Below are positions 55,631 through 64,000 of a DNA stretch of 64,000 nucleotides, piece after piece. The translations under genes were made by a program, and so were the position numbers. The DNA lies in assembly GCF_048544455.1 (NCBI RefSeq), contig NC_133534.1:38254217-38318216 (forward strand), written 5' to 3'. Positions within the stretch are counted from its first letter, which is position 1; each line of letters begins with the position of its first letter. Below the pieces are notes generated by a model that saw only the letters and a program-made list of their open reading frames with translations, was not told the origin of the DNA and ran no database searches. The stretch comes from Silene latifolia. Its lineage: Eukaryota; Streptophyta; Magnoliopsida; Caryophyllales; Caryophyllaceae.

Positions 55631-57930
55631 GATCAAATAATAATCCTTAAAATCTTAATTATTAGAAAGCGTGTTGAAATAATTTTTTTATTTTTTTATT
55701 TTTGGTGAAAATATTCATAATATGAGAATTTTTAGTGAAATTACAACGAAAAGTTACATAACCAATTTTTTTTTTTATATTAAATTTGATTCACATTTTT
55801 CTTTGAATATGTAAATATTGTATTTATTTTTAATCGATATATTTAAAATGGTTTTTTTTAATAGAAAATAATATAGTTTTATAGTTAAAAAATGGTAGAA
55901 AACTTGATTAGTGCTTAATTGCACATGTTTTATAAATTTGCTTGACCCTATTTGCGAATAGGGGATTAATTTCTGCAGGATTTGTTGATTACCGAATAGG
56001 GTCATAATCTTTCCAATTCTATCCCTTGATGTCTTTAACCTTTTTTCATTTCTTATATACTTTATTGGTAATACTTTTTCGAATTTGCGATTTATATACC
56101 CTATTGGACTTGGATCCCAACAATTTGTACAAATTTGATGATTCATAATTGGATTTGTGATAGCATAACGTAGATATATACAATTTGATTACTGCTTTAA
56201 TTTATGCGCAATCACGTAAGCCTGAAACTAACGATGACGGAGAAGTGAATAGGGTGTGTGCCGGGAGGGGTATTCGTGTATGTGATAAACATGAAAATGC
56301 ATTGGTGAGTTCATAGACTCAGGGCCGTCTGTGAGAATTTCGGGGCCCTATGCGAACTATCAAAACGAGGCCCTAAATTTAATATATTAAGAAAAAATTG
56401 CAAAGATAAAATTTTTTATTTACAACCCAACTAATTAGAACCAAGGAAATTAAATATATGAAGGTACTATATGAAGGTATTAGAAATTATGTGAATTTTG
56501 TGAAAATACCCGATGTTTTATATGTACAGATAGTCAGGTATCATGCGGGGTCATTTTTTTACCCCCACCCCCCAAAAAAATAGTCCATCTATGGTGCTAC
56601 TTCAGACGGATATGAGTAATCCTCATTGTAGTCCCTGCGTCTAATTCAGACGGATTAGCCAGTAAGTAATCGATATCGGTTAAGTTTATAAGGCTAACCA
56701 ACTATAGTAGTTGGTCAAAATTTTTGATCAAATAATAATCCTTAAAATCTTAATTATTAGAAAGCGTGTTGAAATAATTTTTTTTATTTTTTTATTTTTG
56801 GTGAAAATATTCATAATATGAGAATTTTTAGTGAAATTACAACGAAAAGTTACATAACCAATTTTTTTTTTATATTAAATTTGATTCACATTTTTCTTTG
56901 AATATGTAAATATTGTATTTATTTTTAATCGATATATTTAAAATGGTTTTTTTTAATAGAAAATAATATAGTTTTATAGTTAAAAAATGGTAGAAAACTT
57001 GATTAGTGCTTAATTGCACATGTTATATAAATTTGCTTGACCCTATTTGCTAATAGGGGATTAATTTCTGCAGGATTTGTTGATTACCGAACAGGGTCAT
57101 AATCTTTCCAATTCTATCCCTTGATGTCTTTAACCTTTTTTCATTTCTTATATACTTTATTGGTAATACTTTTTCGAATTTGCGATTTATATACCCTATT
57201 GGACTTGGATCCCAACAATTTGTACAAATTTGATGATTCATAATTGGATTTGTGATAGCATAACGTAGATATATACAATTTGATTACTGCTTTAATTTAT
57301 GCGCAATCACGTAAGCCTGAAACTAACGATGACGGAGAAGTGAACAGGGTGTGTGCCGGGAGGGGTATTCGTGTATGTGATAAACATGAAAATGCGTTGG
57401 TGAGTTCATAGACTCAGGGCCGTCTGTGAGAATTTCGGGGCCCTATGCGAACTATCAAAACGAGGCCCTAAATTTAATATATTAAGAAAAAATTGCAAAG
57501 ATAAAATTTTTTATTTACAACCCAACTAATTAGAACCAAGGAAATTAAATATATGAAGGTACTATATGAAGGTATTAGAAATTATGTGAATTTTGTGAAA
57601 ATACCCGATGTTTTATATGTACAGATAGTCAGGTATCATGCGGGGTCATTTTTTTACCCCCACCCCCCAAAAAAATAGTCCATCTATGGTGCTACTTCAG
57701 ACGGATAGGAGTAATCCTCATTGTATTCCCTGCGTCTAATTCAGACGGATTAGCCAGTAAGTAATCGATATCGGTTAAGTTTATAAGGCTAACCAACTAT
57801 AGTAGTTGGTCAAAATTATGGATCAAATAATAATCCTTAAAATCTTAATTATTAGAAAGCGTGTTGAAATAATTTTTTTTTTATTTTTTTATTTTTGATG
57901 AAAATATTCATAATATGAGAATTTTTAGTG
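55631..57930. repeat. 1095-bp tandem repeat, two full copies plus a partial third
   Basis: GATCAAATAATAATCC starts at 55631, 56726 and 57821, an identical period of 1095 bp. Copies 1 and 2 differ at only a few positions; copy 3 stops after about 110 bp at TTTTTAGTG. Each full unit includes a decayed minus-strand frame beginning MNHQICTNCWDPSPIGYIN (unrecognised; copy 1 longer, copy 2 stopped) and a hAT-like terminus CAGGGCCGTCTGTGAG..GGGGCCC. No transposase or intact gene. Confidence 0.93.
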
Positions 57931-57939
57931 TAAAAAAAA

Positions 57940-58098
57940 TTGTCTAGCTCCTTAACTCAAATCCTAGCTTCAGGACGCCTTATGGGGTCGCATTTGAGTA
58001 ATATGATTGGAAACTTTGTGGGAGTTGATAATTCGCCAAACTCTATTATTAATCGGTCTATGAGACTGCGTGTTAGGCTGGATGCCTGGACCGAACGG
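57940..58098 (+). pseudogene. LINE ORF1 fragment
   Basis: The frame encodes IGNFVGVDNSPNSIINRSMR then LRVRLD, matching the segment before the zinc knuckle of plant L1-type ORF1. It is cut by the hAT at 58099, and a few bases continue at 58436 before the Copia element. Only a scrap remains. Confidence 0.6.
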
Positions 58099-58427
58099 CA
58101 GGGCGGCTATGAAGGGAGTGCAGGGGACGCACCCGCACCCCCTTTGTTAAAAAAAAGTATAATTTTGTGTATTTAGGGAACATATTAATTATGTTGGTCT
58201 AGTGGTTGTGTGTAGTTTTTCCTTGTTCAGGGTCATGGGTTCAATACTTATTGTGAACATTTTTTATTCAATGTTTTTTTACCATTTGTATTATGTATAT
58301 TTTGCCCAATCACATAACGAATTATTATCTTAGAATCGGATTTCTCATTATAAAAACATAAATCCGCTACTTTTGTAATTTTGCGAATTTTTCGCACCCC
58401 ATCAACAGAATCCTGAAACCGCCCCTG
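58099..58427. mobile_element. Non-autonomous hAT (329 bp) with tRNA-like segment
   Basis: Termini CAGGGCGG.. and, inverted, CAGGGGCGGTTTCAGG are flanked by CCGAACGG (58091-58098) and CCGGACGG (58428-58435), an 8-bp duplication with one mismatch. The interior has TTGGTCTAGTGGTTGT followed by GGGTTCAATAC, resembling tRNA A and B boxes. Confidence 0.82.
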
Positions 58428-58442
58428 CCGGACGGTATGGAT

Positions 58443-58672
58443 TATTAAGGATACGTAATCCTCTGATATTTTCTAGTACCTTCCTTGTACTCTTTATAAT
58501 ATTTGTATGTATCTTTTTATTATATTGTTACCTTAGTTTTAGGTATGTTAATATCCTTTAGATATTTAGTTTCCTAGTCTTATGTATTAGGGTTTCCTAT
58601 GTACCTTATATATACTCTTGTACCTTATTGTTTCTAATCAAGTTAATCATTCAACGTATTATAATCTCTATA
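58443..58672 (+). repeat. 5' LTR of the Ale-type Copia
   Basis: 230 bp; contains a TATATATA box near 58610 just upstream of the expected transcription start. The partner copy differs by one T/A there. Confidence 0.93.
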
Positions 58673-58727
58673 TGGTATCGAGCCTACGATCATCTTTCAC
58701 ATAAAAATTTTTTTTCTCTTCTTCACC

Positions 58728-60416
58728 ATGTCGGCTTCCACAACTACTCTCCCAAATCCTTTCGAACCTCTTTCCCCTTTCGTCGTCATCAACCTCAATC
58801 AATGCATCAAGTTAACTACACAAACATATCGCTCTTGGACCACTCAACTCACTGATTTTCTTCTCGGTTTTGATTTACTCAAGTTTGTTGATGGTTCACA
58901 TCCACGTCCTCCATCGACCAAAACCGATGCAGACAAGAAAGAAGTGTCAAATCCGGCTTATCATACATGGGTTCGACAAGACCGACTCTTCAAGGGTGCC
59001 ATCCTTGGCACGATAGACCCATCCATCACTCCTCTCCTTCTCGAAGATAAGACCTCTCATGCCGTGTGGACTACTCTCAAATCCACCTTTGGCAACCCGT
59101 CTCGCAGTCACATTCTTCAAATCAAAGATCGACGCAAGTCGATCTCTAAAGGTGACAAATCTGCCACGGCGTATATGCAAGAAATTCGTACTTGTACGAA
59201 TGAATTGGCTCACTTGGGTAAGCCAATGGATGCTGAAGATATCATCGCTCAGGTAATTGACGGTCTTGACTATGTCAAATACAAAGCAGTAATTGATGCG
59301 GTACGTGCTCGTGACACTCTTATTTCTTTCGATGCTTTACATGAAAAGTTGTTGCATCACGATTTGACTTATAAACCAGACATCCCATCCCCACAACTCC
59401 CTGCCTCGGTTCACTATGCCTCACAAAACCGTCGACCTCCACCACCCAATAACTCCTCTGGTCTTCTCCCTCGCCCACCACACAACCCCTCCAACCAGTC
59501 CCAATCCTCACCTTCCACTGTCAATTTCCGCGGCCGCTGTCAATGGTGCCACAAGCCAGGCCACTTTGTTGAAATTTGTCGTGACTTCAAACGACGTTTT
59601 CCCACCATACAATTCCCTCCCATGCCCCGTTATAACAATCAACCTCAAGTCCATACTGCCACCGCTGCCACCTCCACTGACAGCAACACTTACCTGCTCG
59701 ACAGTGGTGCTACGCACCACATCACCAATGACTTAAACAACCTTGCTCTACACAACCCATACGACGGTGCCGATGATCTGATTATTGGAGATGGGTCCTC
59801 GCTCTCCATTGATAATATAGGTTCTTTCTCTTACTCCTCTCCTTCTTCCATTTCTTTACAATTTAATGATGTTCTCCATGTACCTTCCATCTCTCGCAAT
59901 ATTATTTCAATACCTAAACTTTGTTCCGACAATAACGCTATTGCTCTTTTCTCACCTTCTTCCTGTTTTATTAAGGATATTCGAACCGGGACACTCCTTC
60001 TCCAAGCAACAAAACGGAACGGACTGTTTGAATGGTCCCCCTGCTCTCCACAAGCTCACGCCAGCTCCACAGCTTCCCTCGCGCTATGGCATCACCGCCT
60101 TGGCCACCCGTCTCTCAAAGTTTTCAATACTCTTAGTCGTCTAGCTAATTTTTCTATTACAAATTCTAAATTCGAACCGTGTGATGCGTGTGCCATCAAT
60201 AAGAGCCATAAGCTCCCTTTTTCTATTTCCACGTTAAACTCTACTGCTCCTCTACAAATTATTTTTTCGGATGTATGGACCTCGCCAGTTTTATCGTATG
60301 ATTCATTTAAGTATTATGTCATTTTTGTCGATCATTTTACCAAATACATATGGTTATATCCCCTTACGCAAGTCCGACACCGAAGCTACCTTTATTCGCT
60401 TCAAAGCTCTCGTTGA
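58728..60416 (+). CDS. Copia gag-protease-integrase N part
   Basis: Opens at MSASTTTLPNPFEP, 55 bp after the 5' LTR. Gag core (YRSWTTQLTDFLLGFDLLKF and LEDKTSHAVWTTL) covers about residues 25-230; zinc knuckle CQWCHKPGHFVEIC lies near 275. Protease has YLLDSGATHHIT. The pre-integrase finger is HHRLGHPS..CDACAINK. Integrase starts at FSDVWTSPV with the first catalytic D and runs to about 60370, where a one-base change moves the frame to the next open frame. The last 15 or so residues of this frame are therefore spurious. Confidence 0.9.
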   Translation: MSASTTTLPNPFEPLSPFVVINLNQCIKLTTQTYRSWTTQLTDFLLGFDLLKFVDGSHPRPPSTKTDADKKEVSNPAYHTWVRQDRLFKGAILGTIDPSITPLLLEDKTSHAVWTTLKSTFGNPSRSHILQIKDRRKSISKGDKSATAYMQEIRTCTNELAHLGKPMDAEDIIAQVIDGLDYVKYKAVIDAVRARDTLISFDALHEKLLHHDLTYKPDIPSPQLPASVHYASQNRRPPPPNNSSGLLPRPPHNPSNQSQSSPSTVNFRGRCQWCHKPGHFVEICRDFKRRFPTIQFPPMPRYNNQPQVHTATAATSTDSNTYLLDSGATHHITNDLNNLALHNPYDGADDLIIGDGSSLSIDNIGSFSYSSPSSISLQFNDVLHVPSISRNIISIPKLCSDNNAIALFSPSSCFIKDIRTGTLLLQATKRNGLFEWSPCSPQAHASSTASLALWHHRLGHPSLKVFNTLSRLANFSITNSKFEPCDACAINKSHKLPFSISTLNSTAPLQIIFSDVWTSPVLSYDSFKYYVIFVDHFTKYIWLYPLTQVRHRSYLYSLQSSR

Positions 60417-62868
60417 AAAGTACTTTAATCGTCCGATAATTCAACTTTATTCCGACAATGGGGGTGAATATATTAAATTAACCCCGACATTAGGCACCAA
60501 TGGAATTGGTCATCTCACTTCCCCTCCACACACTCCTGAACACAATGGTTATGCTGAACGACGACACCGGCATATCGTTGAAATAGGCCTTGCCCTCCTA
60601 TCTCACGGTCATTTACCCACAACATTCTGGCCTCACGCCTTTACTACAGCTACTTACCTCATTAACCGAATGCCTACACCTACTCTTAACAATATTTCTC
60701 CCTTCTTTAAGTTATTTAACACTCAACCGAACTACACTAAATTGCGAAGCTTTGGGTGCTTATGCTACCCATGGCTTCGTCCCTATACTTCACACAAACT
60801 TGACCCGCGTTCCATCCCGTGTATTTTCGTTGGTTATTCTCCACCTCAGAGTGCCTATCATTGTTTGGATCCCACCAAGAATCGCCTCTACACATCTCGA
60901 CATGTTCAATTTGTCGAACATAAATTTCCTTACCCCTCCCTCACATCCTCAAGCCCGAGTCCTCTACCATCACCATCTCAATGGTGCGATTTATCTATCA
61001 CTGTGCTCACCCCTCCCCCAATAAATCCTACACCAGCTTCTCCACCTCATTCCCCTCCCCCTACTTCACCCACCTCTCCTCGTTCTCCCACATCGTCCGC
61101 TGTCAGTTCTCCCTCCTCCACCCCCACATCTCAGTCTCCTCCTCCACCTCCTGAAACTACCATTCCCACGTCATCCACAAATACTCCTGCTCCGTCTAAC
61201 ACCACTACTGTTCCTACTCGAACAGTGGTCACTCGCCTCACTAATAACATCATCAAGCCCAATCCTAAATACGCCAAAATCGCCACTGTTCATCCTCCTT
61301 CCCACACTCTTCCTTCCACGGTCAAGCAGGCCCTTCTTGACCCCCGTTGGCGTGCAGCAATGGAGGATGAATTTCGAGCTCTCACAAAAAACGAGACCTG
61401 GTCTCTTGTTCCCTCTCAACCTCACTACAACACCATTGGTTGTAAGTGGGTGTTTCGAATTAAATATAAGCCCGACCACACCGTAGATAAGTACAAGGCA
61501 CGGCTCGTTGCGAAGGGCTTTCATCAACGACCGGGCCTTGATTATACTGCCACTTATAGCCCCGTCGTCAAGCCTGCTACCATCCGTCTCATTCTCTCTC
61601 TCGCTCTCACAAACTCGTGGTCTCTCCGTCATCTTGATGTTAACAATGCCTTTCTTCAAGGTTCTCTCGCTGAAACCGTCTATATGTCCCAACCACCTGG
61701 CTTTCATGACATCTCTTCTCCATCTCATGTTTGCAAACTTCACAAAGCTATTTACGGTCTCAAACAAGCTCCTCGTGCGTGGTTCACTGAACTCCGCACC
61801 TACCTTCTGTCCTACGGCTTTATCAACTCCATCTCTGACCCCTCACTTTTCTTTCTTACTCGTCCTTCCCATTCCCTTTATCTCCTAGTCTATGTGGATG
61901 ACATCATTGTCACCGGTTCCTCGTCTACTCACCTTACAACCTTTCTTTCTCACATCCATACCCGCTTCTCCTTAAAGGATCTCGGCCCACCATCGTATTT
62001 CCTCGGCATCGAAGTTACCCCCAACCAACATGGCCTTCTTCTCACTCAAACAAAGTACGTAACTGACCTCCTCACTCGCTACAATCTCACTGATTCCAAA
62101 CCTACACCCACACCTCTCCATTCATACCCTCCTCTCCTTGCCGCTGATGGACCCATCATCCCCAACCATTATGACTATCGAGCTATCTTGGGATCACTTC
62201 AGTACCTTGCCCTTACCCGACCCGACATAGTCTTCCCGGTCAATCGTCTTGCACAATTTCTTCAAGCTCCAAAAGAGTGTCATTGGTCCGCATTGAAACG
62301 CCTGTTACGATATCTAAATGGAACTCGTGATCTTGGTATTCAGCTTCATTCTAGCTCGCCCATGTCCCTACACGCTTTTTGTGATGCCGATTGGGCAGGT
62401 GACAAAGATAACTCAATTTCGACAACGGGTTTCATTGTGTATCTTTGTCGAAACCCAATTTCTTGGGTCTCTCGAAAACAAAAAACTGTTGCTCGTTCGT
62501 CTACTGAAGCGGAGTTTCGCGCTGTTGCTGATGTTACTGCTGAAATAATTTGGTTGAAATCTCTGCTGTCCGAGCTGCACCTCCATAGCACCTCTGTTCC
62601 GGTTATTTACTGTGACAATTTAGGTGCAACCCACTACTCGGAAAATCCTATTTTTCATTCTCGCATGAAACATGTTGCCATCTCTTTTCACTTCGTCCGT
62701 GAGCATGTCCGCAACAATGATATTCGGGTTCAACATGTACATACCAGTGATCAGTTGGCGGATGCTCTTACTAAGCCTTTAGCACGTCCGCGTTTTACTT
62801 TGATACTATCCAAGATTGGTCTATCCTCCGGATTGTCCAACTTGCGGGGGCGTATTAAGGATACGTAA
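60271..62868 (+). CDS. Copia integrase-RT-RNase H part
   Basis: The true continuation begins near 60370; earlier residues are an out-of-frame extension. Integrase completes with YSDNGGEY and TPEHNGYAERRHRH. A long proline-serine linker (61010-61200) precedes RT: WRAAMEDEFRAL, HLDVNNAFLQGSL, KQAPRAWF and catalytic LLVYVDDIIVTG. RNase H shows FCDADWAGD and SSTEAEFRAVADV, then DNLGATHYSEN and DQLADALTKPL. No other defect is visible. The TAA lies 16 bp into the 3' LTR. Confidence 0.92.
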   Translation: MYGPRQFYRMIHLSIMSFLSIILPNTYGYIPLRKSDTEATFIRFKALVEKYFNRPIIQLYSDNGGEYIKLTPTLGTNGIGHLTSPPHTPEHNGYAERRHRHIVEIGLALLSHGHLPTTFWPHAFTTATYLINRMPTPTLNNISPFFKLFNTQPNYTKLRSFGCLCYPWLRPYTSHKLDPRSIPCIFVGYSPPQSAYHCLDPTKNRLYTSRHVQFVEHKFPYPSLTSSSPSPLPSPSQWCDLSITVLTPPPINPTPASPPHSPPPTSPTSPRSPTSSAVSSPSSTPTSQSPPPPPETTIPTSSTNTPAPSNTTTVPTRTVVTRLTNNIIKPNPKYAKIATVHPPSHTLPSTVKQALLDPRWRAAMEDEFRALTKNETWSLVPSQPHYNTIGCKWVFRIKYKPDHTVDKYKARLVAKGFHQRPGLDYTATYSPVVKPATIRLILSLALTNSWSLRHLDVNNAFLQGSLAETVYMSQPPGFHDISSPSHVCKLHKAIYGLKQAPRAWFTELRTYLLSYGFINSISDPSLFFLTRPSHSLYLLVYVDDIIVTGSSSTHLTTFLSHIHTRFSLKDLGPPSYFLGIEVTPNQHGLLLTQTKYVTDLLTRYNLTDSKPTPTPLHSYPPLLAADGPIIPNHYDYRAILGSLQYLALTRPDIVFPVNRLAQFLQAPKECHWSALKRLLRYLNGTRDLGIQLHSSSPMSLHAFCDADWAGDKDNSISTTGFIVYLCRNPISWVSRKQKTVARSSTEAEFRAVADVTAEIIWLKSLLSELHLHSTSVPVIYCDNLGATHYSENPIFHSRMKHVAISFHFVREHVRNNDIRVQHVHTSDQLADALTKPLARPRFTLILSKIGLSSGLSNLRGRIKDT

Positions 62869-63082
62869 TCCTCTGATATTTTCTAGTACCTTCCTTGTAC
62901 TCTTTATAATATTTGTATGTATCTTTTTATTATATTGTTACCTTAGTTTTAGGTATGTTAATATCCTTTAGATATTTAGTTTCCTAGTCTTATGTATTAG
63001 GGTTTCCTATGTACCTTATATAAACTCTTGTACCTTATTGTTTCTAATCAAGTTAATCATTCAACGTATTATAATCTCTATA
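62853..63082 (+). repeat. 3' LTR of the Ale-type Copia
   Basis: 230 bp, preceded by the polypurine tract and followed by the TGGAT duplication. It begins inside the last codons of the polyprotein. Sequence from 63088 to 63204 shows no feature. Confidence 0.93.
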
Positions 63083-63204
63083 TGGATGCGGTTCTTTAAT
63101 TACCAAAAGCATTGGGATAATCATAATATACGAAGTGGTAGTAGGTAGGTTAACACATATTTATGCTTTTCTTCATGGTATTATAACTTTTTGGCAGCTG
63201 TAAA

Positions 63205-64000
63205 TAAAAACCTTACAAGCCCATTTCAGCTTTAGCTAGGTTATGGGCTACCTTATTAAGACGACGAGGTAAAAAACTAAAACAAATACAATGAAAGGAC
63301 GTAAGATAGAAATCGATATCCTGTAAAATCCCCTTAGTCATATGGTGAGGCGTCTCCACCTGAGCCAGTTGAAGTAGAACCTGAAGACAATCAGAAGAAA
63401 CATCAAAATGGAGGAAATTTCGATCCAAAGCCCATTGTAGAAGCACTCTAATACCAAACGCTTCAGCTTGGATAGCGGATTCAGCTTTGAAACTTCGAGC
63501 AAAAGAACCAACACACTCCCCTCAGGTGAGTAGACAACCCATCCAACAGCAGCCCGAAGAGAGTCCACCCAACTAGCGTCCACTTTAGCTCTATAGGGTG
63601 AACAAATGCCTTTTTCCCCCACCAAAAAGAAAGGAACATGATTAGAAATATCACTCCTTAAGGTGTCCATTGGATCAGAGACACTAAGCCCCATGATGGA
63701 AGCTTTAGATGAAGCGAAAGATTCAGCCTTCATAGCCACATTTGCCGCATTAGCTTGAACATTAAAGAAATAATCAACCGAGAATGATCTACCCGAAAAA
63801 TGACTTCATTTCGAAGCCGCCATAGACTCCAAATAAAAGAGAGGAAAAGGATAATGAAAGTAGTCGAATTGTCTTTCGAATAAAAGTAGCTGATCCAATT
63901 GAGAATCCAATCTCTAAGGCGAACTGACGTACAGAATTCGGTTGAAATACCAAGTTGCGAACTAGCCCACAAACGCTTTACCAAAAAACAGTCACGGAAA
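63205..64000 (-). pseudogene. 3' end of a plant LINE: RNase H-type domain
   Basis: Minus-strand coding sequence enters from the right edge. 63984-63730 has the pattern RLRDWILNWISYFY, then FIWSLWRLRNEVIF, the conserved region before the C-terminal RNase H of plant L1-type pol. After a frameshift near 63735, AKVDASWVDSLRAAVGWVV is the RNase H (RVT_3) start with its first catalytic D; after another near 63450, FDVSSDCLQVLLQL carries a later catalytic D region. The end is NKVAHNLAKAEMGL with a stop at 63213. Frameshifts make it non-functional. Confidence 0.75.

Larger units (their letters stand above)
58443..63082 (+). mobile_element. Young Ale/Retrofit-type Copia element (4640 bp)
   Basis: LTRs of 230 bp (58443-58672, 62853-63082) start TATTAAGGATACG and differ at one position by eye. 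The target duplication TGGAT is perfect (58438-58442, 63083-63087). The primer site TGGTATCGAGCC begins right after the 5' LTR, a variant of the methionine-tRNA type, and TTGCGGGGGCG is the polypurine tract. The polyprotein is open apart from one frameshift near 60370. The stop codon lies inside the 3' LTR. Confidence 0.94.

Noticed and set aside
60590..61024. Extra plus-strand frames within the Ale-type Copia
   Set aside because: Out-of-frame shadows of the integrase-RT coding region.

Overview
The window is repeat-dense nuclear DNA of a flowering plant. It holds one split eudicot-type host gene, Ty1/copia, Ty3/gypsy, MULE, CACTA, hAT, Stowaway, Helitron-like and LINE sequences, and AT microsatellites. 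A large Tat/Ogre-Retand-type LTR would fit Caryophyllales, but nothing here proves the species. I see one apparently intact host gene, a family GT61 glycosyltransferase in three exons (20181-20857, 21312-21618, 28065-28460). Nearly everything else is mobile DNA, much of it nested. All comparisons were made by eye.

Left part (1-16803). A minus-strand Tat/Ogre-Retand-type Gypsy element runs from its 5' LTR (about 12558-16803) through a primer site, a gag-protease region with in-frame stops, and a reverse transcriptase fragment. Its pol region is split by two later insertions. One is a Tekay-like LTR element without coding capacity (1-6700, continuing off the left edge). The other is a complete 553-bp TRIM element (7451-8003, target duplication TTAAG). 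The Ogre LTR itself holds a 722-bp hAT (13691-14412, 8-bp duplication GATAGGAC), which holds a Stowaway MITE (14088-14298).

Middle-left (16804-28741). AT-rich microsatellites, two head-on LINE ORF1 fragments, a Stowaway, a Helitron-like 3' end and a GC-rich hAT lead to the GT61 gene. Its second intron carries a 6151-bp Copia element (21769-27919) with 726-bp LTRs that differ at three positions. This element has no tRNA-type primer site. A 14-nt leader sequence is instead complementary to its own LTR, which suggests possible self-priming.

Middle-right (28742-55063). A probable solo LTR is split by a MULE (about 29143-54767). The MULE encodes a transposase with a SWIM finger and a C-terminal OTU-like protease domain, a small GRF-type zinc-finger membrane protein, an acidic protein of unknown family, and a plant-mobile-domain protein (frameshifted). 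Both ends carry GTTTGGCCATGG-type repeats. Its transposase gene is cut by two unrelated CACTA transposons only 110 bp apart. CACTA-1 (31109-39092) has decayed TNP2 and TNPA-like genes. CACTA-2 (39203-48720) is non-autonomous, carries captured beta-galactosidase exons, and contains a Reina-type chromovirus (42937-48068, duplication AGTAG). The nest is solo LTR > MULE > CACTA > Reina.

Right end (55064-64000). A Stowaway MITE, a 1095-bp unit repeated in tandem two and a bit times, a LINE ORF1 fragment split by a hAT, a young nearly intact Copia element (58443-63082, duplication TGGAT), and the 3' end of a minus-strand LINE with an RNase H domain.
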